A stretch of DNA of 64,000 bases from Arctopsyche grandis (Eukaryota; Arthropoda; Insecta; Trichoptera; Hydropsychidae): the NCBI RefSeq assembly GCF_051622035.1, contig NC_135358.1, positions 9,589,001-9,653,000 on the forward strand, read 5' to 3'. Positions 11,640 through 23,727 of this stretch are shown here, piece by piece (within the stretch, counting starts at the first letter, position 1; the number at the start of each line of letters is the position of its first letter). The position numbers were made by a program, and so were the translations under genes. Under the pieces are notes generated by a model. The model was not told the origin of the DNA, did no database searches, and worked only from the letters and a program-made list of their open reading frames with translations.

Positions 11640-11984
11640 TATTCAGTAATGAAATCCATTTAAGACGAATTGGAAAGTTTCCTTACTTTTCTGGTATTAT
11701 CTTGTTGGTCGGTATGCGATAAGAGCACGGAAATGTAGCGTGACGATACAGCAGTTGTTCTGAGCTGAACTCTCATTCATACTATCGTTTTGGTCGGGGC
11801 TGGTCGTCATCACCGGCTAAATCAATCTCGGTCGGCTTTCACTGATTTTCAATTTTATCTCGTTTTATGTGTGAAGTGTATACAATTAGCTCGTAAATTG
11901 CAGTAGAGATAATCATTTCTGTAATACACGCGGAACTCCGGCTAATTACAACGAAAACTAATCCTACGAAGAAAATTTTTCTTG
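11640..11984 (+). promoter_or_regulatory. Possible untranslated first exon and promoter (ZnT-like gene?)
   Basis: A locally less AT-biased stretch ends in a strong donor CTTG|GTGAGT at 11985. A TCATTC/TCAGTT-rich initiator-like zone lies upstream. No coding ATG frame of note is present. The next plus-strand gene is the ZnT-like gene, whose 5' UTR exon opens after an acceptor at 23727, so I infer that this is its first exon with an 11.7-kb intron. This is inference only; it could belong to an unrelated non-coding transcript. Confidence 0.35.
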
Positions 11985-13829
11985 GTGAGTCACAAATTTG
12001 GATATAAAAAGAAAATATCGTAATAAATGCCTTTTATATCGGTTTTTTCAAATCGGCATGATTTAAAATTTGAACGGTGATTTTATAATAACAACGTTTG
12101 AATTATTTATTTTTATGATCAACATGCACTTACATACATATGTTCGATTGAAATTTATGTAGAGGTTGTTTTTATCATTAACACATGATTAAATATGATG
12201 TATGTATGTAGGTAGTATAAACATTTAACGGAATTATTTTTCATAGCTTTTGTTATTTCCTCTTTCATTGATGCTACTCTCAAACAAAACAGTGAGATGA
12301 TCTTCCCATAAAGGTACTAAATGTTGTTTTTATATTAGATAAATGTTTTTGCAATATCTACTAAACCTACATTTTATCAACATAGCAACCTTCAGAATTT
12401 ATTTTATAAAATTGAAAAATGATTATCTATTAAGTGCTCGTCCATTGACCCACTGATCGTCCGATACTATAGCATTATTTTATATATATGTATATTATTT
12501 TAGCTGAGTGCTATTTAATACCTACATTGCGTGACTTGTGCATGAGGAGATTGTATTCTCATAGTTATTGAATATCTCAATACTTTCTTTGTTGTTCCTA
12601 TTCTAGGAAAGTTCCCTAGATAGGCAACGATGCGAGGTAATTTTTGTTGGCGCACTCTCGCTTCAGAACGCTGGTTCTGCTAATCTCCAATCAATTTTGA
12701 TAAGATTATTAAATTTCAATCTGCCACAAAGAAAAAAATTGTAATAATGATTGAGCTCATAGAATGAGGTGTGATCAAAGAAATACGATGATCTCACAAT
12801 TGACAAATACAATGCTTGTGCACAAACACCTTTCTGTTAGAGTGATGAAGATAGTTCGCATGTGCATACAAGAATTGAGATTTTTATGGGATTTATGTTT
12901 CACAATTCTTAATGTCATAATATATTATGCAAAAAAAAAACGGCTACAAAATTGCATGCAATTTTCGTGGGACTTGGTTGTGAAGATGCTATTGTAATGC
13001 AAGAGCTAATTTACAAATACATATACATACAATGTACGATTTGAAAGTTTTCATGGCCGTTTTGGTACGATTGGAGTCTAACAACGATGAACTTGTACAT
13101 AAACTGGCTAATGATCGATGAAACTCTTATTTTTCTTTTCCTTTATCTACAAATGGATTCGGGTAGCAACGTCTTTGTTAGAATCTTATAAATTAATCTG
13201 TCTTTTGGTACTTCTGGAACGTGCCCCACTGTGTTGATCCACTTAATGAATGTATTTTTCCAAAACTAGTTCCATCTTCTTCATTGTTGTTAAAATGTAA
13301 TTCTCGCAATGTACATGCCAAGCCACAATCTAAAATATTCAGCAGTTAGGGATTTCCAACGGGAAATTTTGCTAGGGTTATAAATTCAGAAATTCCGATG
13401 TAAACCAGTCTTTATAAACGTTGACAAATGAATGACACGGATTACACGACCCATGTTCAATGCTACCCGGAAAGGCTTAACGGGTAGTATTCTTGTTTAC
13501 TTTGTACATGCTCAAAATACAACGCCTATCGGCGTTTTTCAGGCCCATGGATTTGTTGGCAAAACGCCAAACGTCAGCATTCAAAGTGCTAATCTCAGTG
13601 ACTTTTCTTGAAAATCTAAGTTGATCCCTTTCTAAAAAAATATTTACAAAGACTTTGAATCATTACCGAAAGTGATATCAGCTATGTTGGAAAATGGTTT
13701 CTGTTTACTTAGTTACCATATCAATTAATTGAAATTCTCACATTGAAGTGTGTGTTCAATAGTCAATAGAAATGATTTCAATAGAAAAATGTGTTCAATA
13801 GAAAAATTAAAGATTTTAAGCAACGTATC
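11985..13829. other. Unannotated AT-rich stretch
   Basis: No gene is supported here. It contains short ACATACAT/TGTATGTA microsatellites and a few short open frames (for example 12764-12997) without recognisable features. It probably lies inside the inferred first intron of the ZnT-like gene. Confidence 0.4.
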
Positions 13830-14369
13830 TTAAGAGAAGGCTGTACACCCGAAACCTTAATTTTGTTGCCGTTCCTTTCTTCGATATATATATTGAGTGA
13901 ATGTACATATACATATATTGAGTGAATGCGACAATATATATCAATATATATATTGAGTGAATGCGACAGTTGCGCTTCAACCAGATAATACGTATTTTAA
14001 ATTGACGAAATCGAGGTTTCGTATTCTCCAATTTTCTCCTCCGAAACTGGACCAATTTTTAATAAAATTTCATCATCGGTATGAGAAAGATATTTTCTAT
14101 GCAACTCTGTGCATATTTTTTTTAAATCGACCGTTAAATAAGCACGCTGAACTATTTTTGTGGGTGTAAAAAAGAGGCGATTTTATAGATGTTTGGCGGC
14201 TCCTAGCTCCTAGAAAAAATAACTAATCAAAAAAATAAAAGCACAGATGCATGCCAATGGTAGATATCCATAGCATATCTATTAAAATAATTTTTCTAGT
14301 GCCATAATTGAGGAAGGGAGAAGTGTAATACGTTTGTATGGACAAGGCGCTGGTGTCCAGCCCTCTTAA
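13830..14369. mobile_element. TTAA-flanked MITE (piggyBac-type), copy 1
   Basis: Bounded by TTAA on each side (13830-13833 and 14366-14369), the target duplication of piggyBac-type elements. The left end reads GAGAAGGCTGTACACC and the right end is the inverted GAGGGCTGGACACC. The interior has the motif TTGAGTGAATGCGAC in tandem near a short ATATAT tract and no transposase. Copies occur at 17512-18033 (opposite orientation) and 60918-61459. Confidence 0.78.
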
Positions 14370-15030
14370 TAAGATATTTTTATTTGAAATTTAATTCGGT
14401 TTAGATTGGTAATATCTGATTCAATTATATTGCGCTATTGTTCGAGAGTACAAATTGCACTCAAATTGTGAACCTCGAACCGGAAGGACAATAATGTTGG
14501 ACATAATAGACGTGGGGGTTCGTCTATTGTGAGCTAGTTGGCAAATTTTGAAAAGTCCCACTGAAACACAACTACGAATTTGTTGTTAATATGCATGTGT
14601 CGTTCTCGGTCGATTCCAGTTTGTTATTTAGTCTTTGTCGCACTGTACGGATAATTACACAAGTAGAAAGTGAAGAAAGTCATAAAAAGCTCTATCAATA
14701 TTCCTGAGAAGTATTATTTGAACATTTGAATTATCTCATTGTGTTGCGTCTGAGCTACTCTTTCTATATGCAAAATGATTCCGTGATGTGGCCAAGTATA
14801 CATGTAATATAATGGTTATAAAGAAAAACGTTTATGTGGCTGAGTGGACGCTTCTATTTGTTGTGTGTATATAATACCGTGTAATTTATGATAACTGAAA
14901 TTAGTTTACTCGGTACGATAATTTACGGTTTAAGTTAAATATTAATACAGCGGCGTCCAGCAAACAACACACTGCTTACGGGCCGCATAGTTAAAGGGGC
15001 GGCAAATTAAGTAAATAAAGCACAGGATTT
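14370..15030. other. Unannotated spacer
   Basis: I see no gene, clear repeat ends or RNA gene in this stretch. It is ordinary AT-rich sequence between a MITE and a dispersed repeat. Confidence 0.4.
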
Positions 15031-16250
15031 ATGAAAAGGAGCAATTATTTCTTTACAAGTAAATACATAAAGTTCTGTTGAATTAAATAACATACATACA
15101 TAGTGTTTGCTGGGTTAAATGTATTTAACTTAAAAAAATTCGGGTGTGACCAACCCATGACTTTATCTATGTATTTGAAGAATATAAGAAGGTCACAAAA
15201 CAAAATTGGATAATTAAACATACATACACGTACCTGATGAAAATTGAGCGCAAATGTAGGGAAACTTACACAAGACAAAAGTTCTACTTCCGGTTGTCGG
15301 ATTGTGTTCAATTTTTTTTATTACGTAAAATCACTATAAATATTATACACATTAAATATCAATAAAATAAAAATAATTTAAAAGGACAAAATAAAATAAT
15401 GAAATATTGTTTAAAAAGAAATACTACTTCCTGTTTACAAATTCTGACCAAAACTTTATCAGCTGTAAGTTAGTACAGAAAGAATACAAATATAAATTTT
15501 CAGCTTGATACGTTAAGGGGTGTGGAAATAATCGTGGTCACAACACTTTTGACTTTTCTAAGAGGAAAAAATGCCACTTCCGGTTTATTAAATTTAGTGA
15601 TTTTTTTATTTTCATCACATTGATACAAGAATTATACTTTTAAGTGAACATGTTTAAGAGGTCGAAAAAAATTGTTGAAGAAAAATCGAACAAGAGTAAT
15701 CTGCCACTTCCGGTTGACGGATGCATACCAAATTTTATACATAACTTTGTATAAAGCTTAAACTTCTAGATATGAAATTTCAGTTCAATAAACCAAAAAA
15801 TTTCTGAGAAAAACATAAAAAACCTCCATTCTCTAGAGTAAAAGAAATGTGTCGTTGGTCTTGTGTTCGATTTATATTTAATTGTTTAATATAAAAAAAA
15901 AATGGTAAAAACTACCTACCTACCTACATACATGAAAACAATACAAAACATAAATAGAAAAATTAATTAATTAATTAAATAAATTTTCAATAGATGGCGG
16001 TCATTTGGCTGCCAAGAGGAAACATTGGTAGGAAATAGTATATATAGAAGTTTTTTTTCTTTTGTTATTTTATTCGTATTTACTTTATGCAGTGATTTAG
16101 TTGTAACGTACATATGAAAATATGTAGGTATGTAGAATCGAAACGATTATGTGTATGTAGTACTGCGAGCATTACCTCAGACAGACAGACAGATAGACAG
16201 ACACACAGACAGAATAGCGATATTATATATATGATAAGATAAAGTAATCA
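15030..16250. repeat. Dispersed repeat with CACTTCCGGTT modules, copy 1
   Basis: The motif ACTTCCGGTT, or a close variant, recurs at about 15283, 15426, 15575 and 15705. It is followed by similar text each time (TTGACGGATG; then AAATTTTATACATAACTT). Part of this (about 15440-15720) matches 22043-22330 closely. The right part ends in a CAGACAGACAGA microsatellite at 16180-16212 and ATTATATATATGATAAG. No protein is encoded. It may be the untranslated end of a retroelement, but the family is not recognised. Confidence 0.6.
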
Positions 16251-17511
16251 GTTTGTTAAAAATCATTTCGAATATGCGTTTGTATTCTGTTTTAAATCTT
16301 GGAACCAGACTGTCGACGCCATTGTCTGTTCACAATGAGTTCCCTCGACAGGAATTCGCTCGTTTATAATGTCAATTTGAAAATTGAACCGCTACATCAT
16401 CCAATTGTTACATATGTTTGTACATACATACATACATATGTATGTATGTATATGTTCTGAAATCGGAAAAGATTATCGTGTCTTCACATTGTTCCAAATC
16501 GCAACTTGTGAAAGAGTGTAATCTATTACAATTATATGTAGTTTCATACGATAACAATAAGTACGTATGTATTTGCGATAACGTTTATCATCAATCGCTG
16601 TTCTAGTAGCAATCAAGGTATTACAATATAATGATTGTATTAAATGATAATTACGTAAAAAATCTGTGCATTTTAATTTCGGTTGAATATTGACATTTGT
16701 CCGAATGTTGCAAAATGTTCTTTTGCTGGAATGAAAGTGTGCAATTACGAACTGTGACTAAATACTGGTGAGAATTGAATTGTATACTTCGTAATAGAAA
16801 ATTGAGTAAAAAGAAATTTTATTATGTAATTTTTTTAGCATATTACATAAATGTAAAAAAAATCACCTTTGAATTGTACTTATTCGCGGAACATTTTCAT
16901 AAATGTTTATTTCCAGTTGTAATATATTTTGACTAGTTAAAACACGTTTCATCTATCCCACGTAGTTATTTCGTATGATAAAATGGATTTACAATCGAAC
17001 TGGTCAGAATCAGCCAATACATATGTACGTATTCTTTTCTTCGTGGTATTCCATTTATTTCAATCACTTTTTGAATATCATTCTCAGAACCTAGGATTTC
17101 TACATACACACATGTATTTATTTCATTCACAGTGCTGCTTTTCGTGAAAACGCCACTTGGCTAGCAATTTGAGTCGGAAAGTAAAATTTTTATTGTTAGC
17201 GTAATATGGAACTCTTTTTTATTACATACCTCTTATACAGTTCACATGGTTTTCGTGTAAGTGGAAATTTTAGTTCGTAATGTTGAATTTTGAATTTGAA
17301 TTTTAAGGGATTCTTTAAAACATAAATAAATCAACAATCTGAACTGTCAAAACTAATATATATGTAATTACTGGCGAGCACTGAAACATATATCTACCAG
17401 TTAATTTGTATTCGAGTATGAATTATATAAAACGCTAGATAAAATACATATGTATATTACAACTGGTAATACACTTTGACGGTAACATATGTATGTACAT
17501 TAATTAGCATG
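16251..17511. other. AT-rich stretch with microsatellites
   Basis: Contains the palindromic microsatellite TACATACATACATATGTATG near 16421-16452 and pieces related to the 152-bp MITE at 30161-30313 (AGTTGTAATATATTTTGAC near 16916, and CGGTAACATATG near 17480). No gene is supported. Confidence 0.4.
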
Positions 17512-18033
17512 TTAAGAGGGCTGGACACCAGCGCCTTGTCCATACAAACGAATTACACTGCTCCCTTCCTCAATTACGGCACTAGAGAAATTATTTTTAA
17601 TTATGCTATGGATATCCACCACAGGCATGTTTCTATCTTTTTATTTTTTTGATTAGTTATTTTTTTATAGGAGCTAGGACCCACCAAACATCTATAAAAT
17701 CGACTCGGTTTTACACCCACAAAAAGAGTCCAGCGTGCTAATTTAACGGTTGATTTAAAAAAAAATACGAAAACACAAACATAGAAAATATCTTTCTCAT
17801 ACCGATGATGAAATTTTTTTTAAATTGGTCCAGATCCGGGGGAGAAAACTGGAGAATACGAAATCTCGATTTTGTCGATTTAATATACATATGTAGGTAT
17901 TATCTGGTCGAGGCGCAACTGTCGCATTCACTCAATATATATATATATATATATATTGTCGCATTCACTCAATATATATATCGAAGAAAGGAACGGCAAC
18001 AAAAATACGGTTTCGGGTATCCAGCCCCCTTAA
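17512..18033. mobile_element. TTAA-flanked MITE (piggyBac-type), copy 2, inverted
   Basis: TTAA flanks both ends (17512-17515 and 18030-18033). The left end GAGGGCTGGACACCAGCGCC equals the right end of copy 1, so this copy is in the opposite orientation. The internal ATATAT tract at about 17934-17957 is longer than in copy 1, next to GTCGCATTCACTCAATATAT repeats. Confidence 0.8.
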
Positions 18034-18169
18034 TGGGATTTGTCGAAAATCATTTATAATTTTCACATTAATTCAAGATGGTCGACCAAGCACTATTTTG
18101 AATTATAATTTATTTGCTTGAGTTCTTTTGAAAACAACGTCGGAATTAATCTCAGTTCTCGATACATTT

Positions 18170-18755
18170 TTTGTGAGCAAAAGCTACTTATCCACCGATC
18201 TTTGGTTATAACTAGACTTCGGCGTTGGCTTGGTGCTCTTTAAATAATAATAGACCTTTCCATTGGTTAACAAAGCAAGACTGCAAAAAAGCGTGGTTTA
18301 TAACTAGAGATCGGCGGTGGCGTTTCCATTTCCCAGGAAAGACGGTTGAATATTGTCAATTACTATTAACAAATACTATTGTTCTACAAACATGAGACCA
18401 AAAAATAAAGTTTGAAAATAGAAATTGACAATGGTGAACCCATTTTTTTGTCCGAATAGAAACCGACCGCCGTCCCTTAGTTATAACTAGTCACCGGAGC
18501 CTGAGGGGGCCGTGTATTGTTCAAAGGTTGTAAATGCATTGTAAAAGGTTTGTCGAACAATGGATAGCACTGTGACTATCCTACCTCTAGTTATAACCAT
18601 AGGCCGGCGCAACCCTGCGCACTATTGTTCATTTTTATGGTGAACCTTATTTTTGCTCTCTAGCTTTAAAGTTTGCCTTGTTTCCTGGAAAATAGCCCCA
18701 AAACGCCCTTTTTTCCTGGAAAAAGCACCGCCGAATACTAGTTACAACATACATA
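18170..18755. repeat. Cluster of TAGTTATAACTAG-bounded MITE units
   Basis: Variants of TTATAACTAG followed by a CGGCG-type GC patch occur at about 18207, 18298, 18480, 18590 and 18733, in both orientations. The unit at about 18298-18485 has inverted ends (CGGCGGTGGCGTTTCC against GGAAACCGACCGCCG after inversion) and resembles 61765-61935. I read it as several related short inverted-repeat elements inserted into or beside one another. Confidence 0.55.
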
Positions 18756-19814
18756 CATATCTTATGTATTTCTTTGCCCTTCCAAAAATGTGGAAGAATT
18801 GACAGAAATTCGACTTGATTAGGGATTATATTTGTTCGCTTGTTTATGGGATGTGGTTGTTTCCAAATGTTTCACGATTTTAAATCACGAGAAGACCTAC
18901 TTACTATACACTATGTACTCAATTTCTTTTACGACCTAGCTTTAAATATTATGCTTCATAATACAAACGTATTATGCTTCTTTGATAGTATTTGAATATA
19001 CATATAATATATTAAAATACCTAGTCGATTATAAAATTTTATTTTATAATTTCATAATTATACCTAAGCAAAGAGGTATGCAAGTATTCGGAATTGATGT
19101 CGGTATGCCACATTTATCGCATGTCACATATGCGATATGTACATATGTATATATACTATCGAGCATTCAAGTTCGGTATTCGAAGGGTTAAAAAAATATG
19201 TCGACGACCTGATCGAATGCATATACATTTCTCCGAGCAAAACAAAGGACAGATAACTTTGCAAAAGGTCGAACCGTCTCCGAGGATTGTTGACCTCAGA
19301 GCATTCTCCACATTCTTTACATCCGCGGGATAGCACTTTTTTCATTGCAAATACGACATTCAAATTTGCCGCGCGTAATTGCACATCGCTCTCGTTACAG
19401 CTACACATCTTGATACGGTGTACGGTAATTGCAAGGATACGCAATGGGACTCGACCTCTAGTCGGTGTAATTTTCGCGATCGTATCGTACACACATAAAA
19501 TGCACTTTTCATTGGCGCAAGTTAGTTAAAACAGGTAATTATGTAGGTTAGTCGATAACGGCCTTTACTGGAAAGAATTCCGTTTTCTTTCATATGAACA
19601 TTACCGCGTACATTTCTTCGAGTGTCCGTGTTCGTATTACGTTTTGTGTGTCATCACGTAAATATACATATGTAATTATATTCAACTTGAACCAATTCAA
19701 TTCAAGTGTACATTTCAACACTAGAAACATGTTTTAATTCAAATATCAAATTAGCAGAATAGACTAGTGGTTAGTATATAATGTGGTTTGGTTTGTGCCA
19801 GTGGTTTGCTGCCG
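18756..19814. other. Unassigned region with an open frame of unknown meaning
   Basis: A minus-strand frame at 19124-19492 (122 codons) is longer than most random frames here and includes a Cys-containing stretch, SRGCKECGECSEVNNPRRR. I recognise no family, no splice partners are obvious, and the overlapping plus-strand frames are also open, so coding status is doubtful. The rest of the stretch holds no visible gene. Confidence 0.25.
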
Positions 19815-20272
19815 TCCCTGAATGCGATATTTTCCACCGCGGTGAGCGTAGATTATCGGATATTATTTTAACATATTTGTCTGGTAACCTGCGCTCATCA
19901 TTACTTTCTTAATTTGAATGTGATGTATGAGTGGAATCTCTACTCTCTTCCATTTGGGCCTCGCGGGGATGTTTTGTATTTGTAGGTTGTTCTTATTTAT
20001 CGGAACAGGCAGCAGGTGCAAGACATTCCCTTATTTGTATTTTTTCTTATTTTAAATTTTAATTACTATAAAGTTTTTTATGATTGTGTTAAATGCTGTA
20101 TTATTTTTTTTTTACTTTTCTTTTTTTAAATTTTTTGTATCTTAATTTTTTGCTTTTGCTTTTTGTTGTATCTATTAATTTTTTATTTTATTATGTAGGC
20201 CATTGTGGCGCATTAGGTTCTTCCTGTAATGCCATAATGGTCAAAAAAACGTTAAATAAATAAATAAATAAT
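19815..20272 (+). mobile_element. 5'-truncated LINE copy (same family as 55.5-57.3 kb)
   Basis: The sequence from GCGATATTTTCCACCGCGGTG through the end of the reverse-transcriptase frame, the 3' UTR and the GTAATGCC-containing tail closely matches 56750-57262. It ends in a TAAATAAATAAATAA microsatellite. Only the last about 35 codons and the 3' UTR remain, the usual product of incomplete target-primed reverse transcription. Confidence 0.88.
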
Positions 20273-20274
20273 GC

Positions 20275-20412
20275 TTTGAACAAAATGGTCACGTGTTCAA
20301 ATCCCACTGGTTTCTGCTGGCCAGACCTTGGATTTGTGACTCCAGGTCGATCATTTCCTATCAGAGTTTGCCAATTTATCTGATTTTCATTGAAACGGTT
20401 AGCAAATTTGGG
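20275..20412 (+). mobile_element. SINE body fragment
   Basis: The segment GATTTGTGACTCCAGGTCGA to about 20400 matches the central body of the SINE at 34130-34600 (GATTTGTGACTCCTGGTTGA...). The upstream GTGTTCAAATCCCACTGG looks like a decayed B box. It lies directly after the truncated LINE tail. Confidence 0.7.
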
Positions 20413-20555
20413 CCGCATTAAAACCACTACAAGAAAAGCGTTTATATTATATTTCCATAGTCCCTAGAAATTAATTTTAGATACAAATGTATGTATGTAT
20501 AATGTTTGAATTTAGTGCGTTTATGTACATATGTATATTATAATGGGTAACATTT

Positions 20556-20952
20556 ATTGCGGTCTCCCTCACGGGACCTAAAGTGAAACCCCCGAAAACG
20601 CAAATATCGGAATGCAAAGATCGAAAATCGAAAGATCTCAAGTCGAAAGATAAAAAAAGGATGCATGATAAACGGTACTATGTATATATAATATATATGA
20701 GTGGCATGCGGTGAAATTATCTCTATTTTTGTCACACAGCCTTGTTTAATGTGCGCGCGCAGAATACGGGAGGAAAAGCCTGTTCCTCTTGTTCCTGTTG
20801 TATCCTGCTCGCGCAAATTAAGTGAGTATGTACGACGGGGGGAGAGACCCTTTTTTGTATCTTTTGACTTAAGATCTTTCGATTTTCGATCTTTGCCTTC
20901 CGATATTTGCGTTTTCGGGCGTTTCACTTTTTGGTCCCGTGAGGTAGACCCC
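20556..20952. mobile_element. TIR element, GGTCYMCCTCACGGGACC family, copy 1
   Basis: Left end GGTCTCCCTCACGGGACC and right end GGTCCCGTGAGGTAGACC are inverted repeats. A long second inverted pair lies inside (GCAAATATCGGAATGCAAAG against CTTTGCCTTCCGATATTTGC, then AAGATCT arms). The centre holds a GAGTGGCATGCGGTGAAATT piece like the 90-bp MITE in RNF141. It has no transposase. The second copy is at 42940-43310. The target duplication is unclear. Confidence 0.7.
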
Positions 20953-21119
20953 CATTAATAGCCCTATTTCCAGACAAATTATGTATTTATCACGACATTA
21001 TACGCGAATGCCCATCTTTAAAACATTTTGCCCTGCAAATAAAAAGAGTGATTCGGTTTTCGCCCGGCAAATCAAATGTCGAATGGTTTGCCAGTAACAA
21101 AACTAAAATTTTACAAAAA
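20953..21119. other. Short spacer between repeats
   Basis: No gene or recognised repeat is seen in this short stretch. Confidence 0.4.
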
Positions 21120-21235
21120 TAAAACCCTAACAACCTAATCTTAAATGAATAGGGCCAATTCTAACTTAACCTAACCTAACCTAACCCTGAAATAAATAAG
21201 TGTTGCCTGCTAAGATATTACGATGTGTTTGGATG
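21120..21235. repeat. Repeat with AACCT run, copy 2
   Basis: Shares with 10585-10660 the order: a CTTAACCTAACCTAACCTAA run, then AAATAA, then a TGCTAAGATATTA segment followed by GATGTGT. It is an interstitial TTAGG-type run carried in a dispersed unit. Confidence 0.65.
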
Positions 21236-22030
21236 GATATTACGATGTGTGGACCATATTATGTTATGTTATTATGATATTATATTATTATTATGTTGTT
21301 ATAATTGAATGACTGGCCACAGAGACGCGTTGGAGCTCTCGGTAATGTCACTGTGGCTAATATGTTAAAAATAAAATAAAATAACTCATAATTTACAATT
21401 TATGGAAACTGCATTACGTACATATATGTTTTAATTGTTCAATTTAATTTAAAAAATCACATTTTAGTAGGTATTAAAATTTTAGTAAATTAAATTTATT
21501 CAAAGTTCAATTTTTTCTTTCGAAATGATAAAATAAAAATAAACTAAACATCATTGGACTCATTGAGTTTTCTGGAAGCTCTCTAATAAATATTTCACCT
21601 TCGACGTCATTTGGGGGGCATGCCATGGCAGCTGCCATGCCTTAGTTTTGGAATAGTGTGAATTTAGAGAACAATAAGAATTTAAAGATTAATGAAATAA
21701 TATGATTGCTATGTTATGTTACTTTTGAGTTGCATAAACTGGGCCAAAAATAGAATCGCTGCAATAAAGCCTATGTAAAAAAAGGTTATATTTTCTTTTG
21801 TTAAATGGTATTCCTTTGGGTAAAATTCTTAGAAATTGATCGACCTGTGGAGCGAATTGTTAGAAAGGTATTTGTTTTTTGTTTTCAAAAAAGGTCAATC
21901 AAAAATGATTTTATTTCTCGTATTTTTATTTGTCTCGATTTTATTTCTCATTCTCACACAAAACAACGAATGAGATGGATTTAATCTTCATGTGTAACGA
22001 ATTCGGTCCAAAAAAACTTTTAGTTATTTA
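21236..22030. other. Unannotated AT-rich stretch
   Basis: No gene, RNA or clear repeat end is seen. It contains low-complexity ATTATGTTATG text and AT-rich runs. Confidence 0.4.
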
Positions 22031-22620
22031 ATAAAATTGCTTTCTGACCAAAACCTTATCAATGTTAGTACATAAAGAATACAAATATAAATTTTCAGCT
22101 TAATACGTTCAGGGGTGTGGTAAAAAAAGCCGTGTGCTCACAATATTTTTGACTTTTCTAAGAGGAAAAAATCCCACTTCTGGTTAATTAAATTTAATGA
22201 TTTTTTTATTATATTTTCATCACATTGATACAAGGAATTATACCTGAAATCGTGAAGAGCACAGATATTTAAAGGGTCGATTAAAATAGTGGAAGAAAAA
22301 TCCGGTACACTGCCACTGCCGGTTAACGGGTGTTCTCGAAATTTTATATATAACTTGGCATTAAGTTTATAATTATGAAATAACAGTTCAATACGCCAAA
22401 AAGTTTCCGAGAAAAACATAAAAACACCTCGATCTTATAGGGTAAAAGTACTACTTCCAGTTGAGATAAAAATAATTTTAAATATACATATGTACATACA
22501 TATATAAAATTATAAAAATAATAAAAAGACAATCAGAAACACACACAAACGCACACTCAGACACAATTTTCTAGATTATGAAAACGTGATCAGTGATCGA
22601 TTCTGAGTTTGAATTTTTGC
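22030..22620. repeat. Dispersed repeat with CACTTCCGGTT modules, copy 2
   Basis: Matches 15430-15800 closely (CTGACCAAAAC, AATACAAATATAAATTTTCA, GACTTTTCTAAGAGGAAAAA, then CACTTCTGGTTAATTAAATT). It continues with further CTACTTCCAGTTGAG modules and ends in ACACACACAAACGCACACTC. It has no coding capacity. Confidence 0.65.
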
Positions 22621-23727
22621 ATGATCTCAAAACTTCATCTATTGTTATTACGTACATATGTACATAGATAAAGACAGTCGGTAGAAATTAAGTTAATTGA
22701 TAGTTTTTTAGTGACACAGTTTGATGGACGATTTTTGCTGACCATGTGAAGATTTTTGAAAAAAAATTTCGCCTGCGGCGCTTTTTTGACTTTTTACATA
22801 ATATTCTTATAATTATTTTTTCAAAAATAAGCTTATTTTTTATATTTTAAAACTCAATGAGGTGTATGCAAAGAATATTTTCCATTTTTATTCCGATATA
22901 AAAAAAAATCAATTTGACCAATTTTTGCCTGCCACACCTTAGAAAAAGCTGAAATGACGTCCCTGACCAAGACTTTGTGATATATACATACATACATACT
23001 TGTATTTAAGCAGGATAAAATTGAAAAGGGCATCGTAAAACTGTCACCATGTCTATACCACCCATGTTTTGTACAGATTGAAAAAAACAAATATTCCGAA
23101 TAATTAAAAAAAAAGTTTTAAGGAAAGAAAAGAAAAGTTTTAAATGTATGTTCATCCATATATGTATTAATGTACATATGTACAAACATATCAAATTTCA
23201 TATCTAAATAAAATGTTTGGTATTTATGTCAGTTTTCATCGAGATTGTCTAATTACAGTTGTCAGTCAGTATGAGGGTTTCGATAAAATTTAGATTTGCT
23301 CCAAGGACATCTGACTGTTCTGATGCATGTAAGCATATAATGACTGTTTTGTATCTGTTGATAAAGAGTGTACACATTAAATTAAATTATTACATAAAAT
23401 GTTGGTACTTTGCCCTTAAATGTTTGGCTTAGATTACTAACAATCTAATACAAACCATTGTAACCTGAAGAAATCACGTAAATCATTTTTATTGACATAC
23501 ATCTCTTATGAGAACATATACAGTAAAATAATAACAAACATAATAAATTCATCTGATACTAATTTTGAATTAGCAATTATATTTGAACAATGTGCATACC
23601 CACGATAAATTATGTATTTATGTACATACATATGTACGTACGTATGTATATTGTATGAATTATGAATTATTTTGCTTCGTAAATATGTATGTGTGATTGT
23701 TTAATATTTTTACTTTCGAATTTTCAG
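22621..23727. other. AT-rich stretch before the ZnT-like 5' UTR exon
   Basis: No gene is visible. Palindromic TACATACATATG/CATATGTATGTA microsatellites occur near 23625-23652. The segment ends in a polypyrimidine tract and TTTTCAG acceptor at 23721-23727. Confidence 0.4.
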
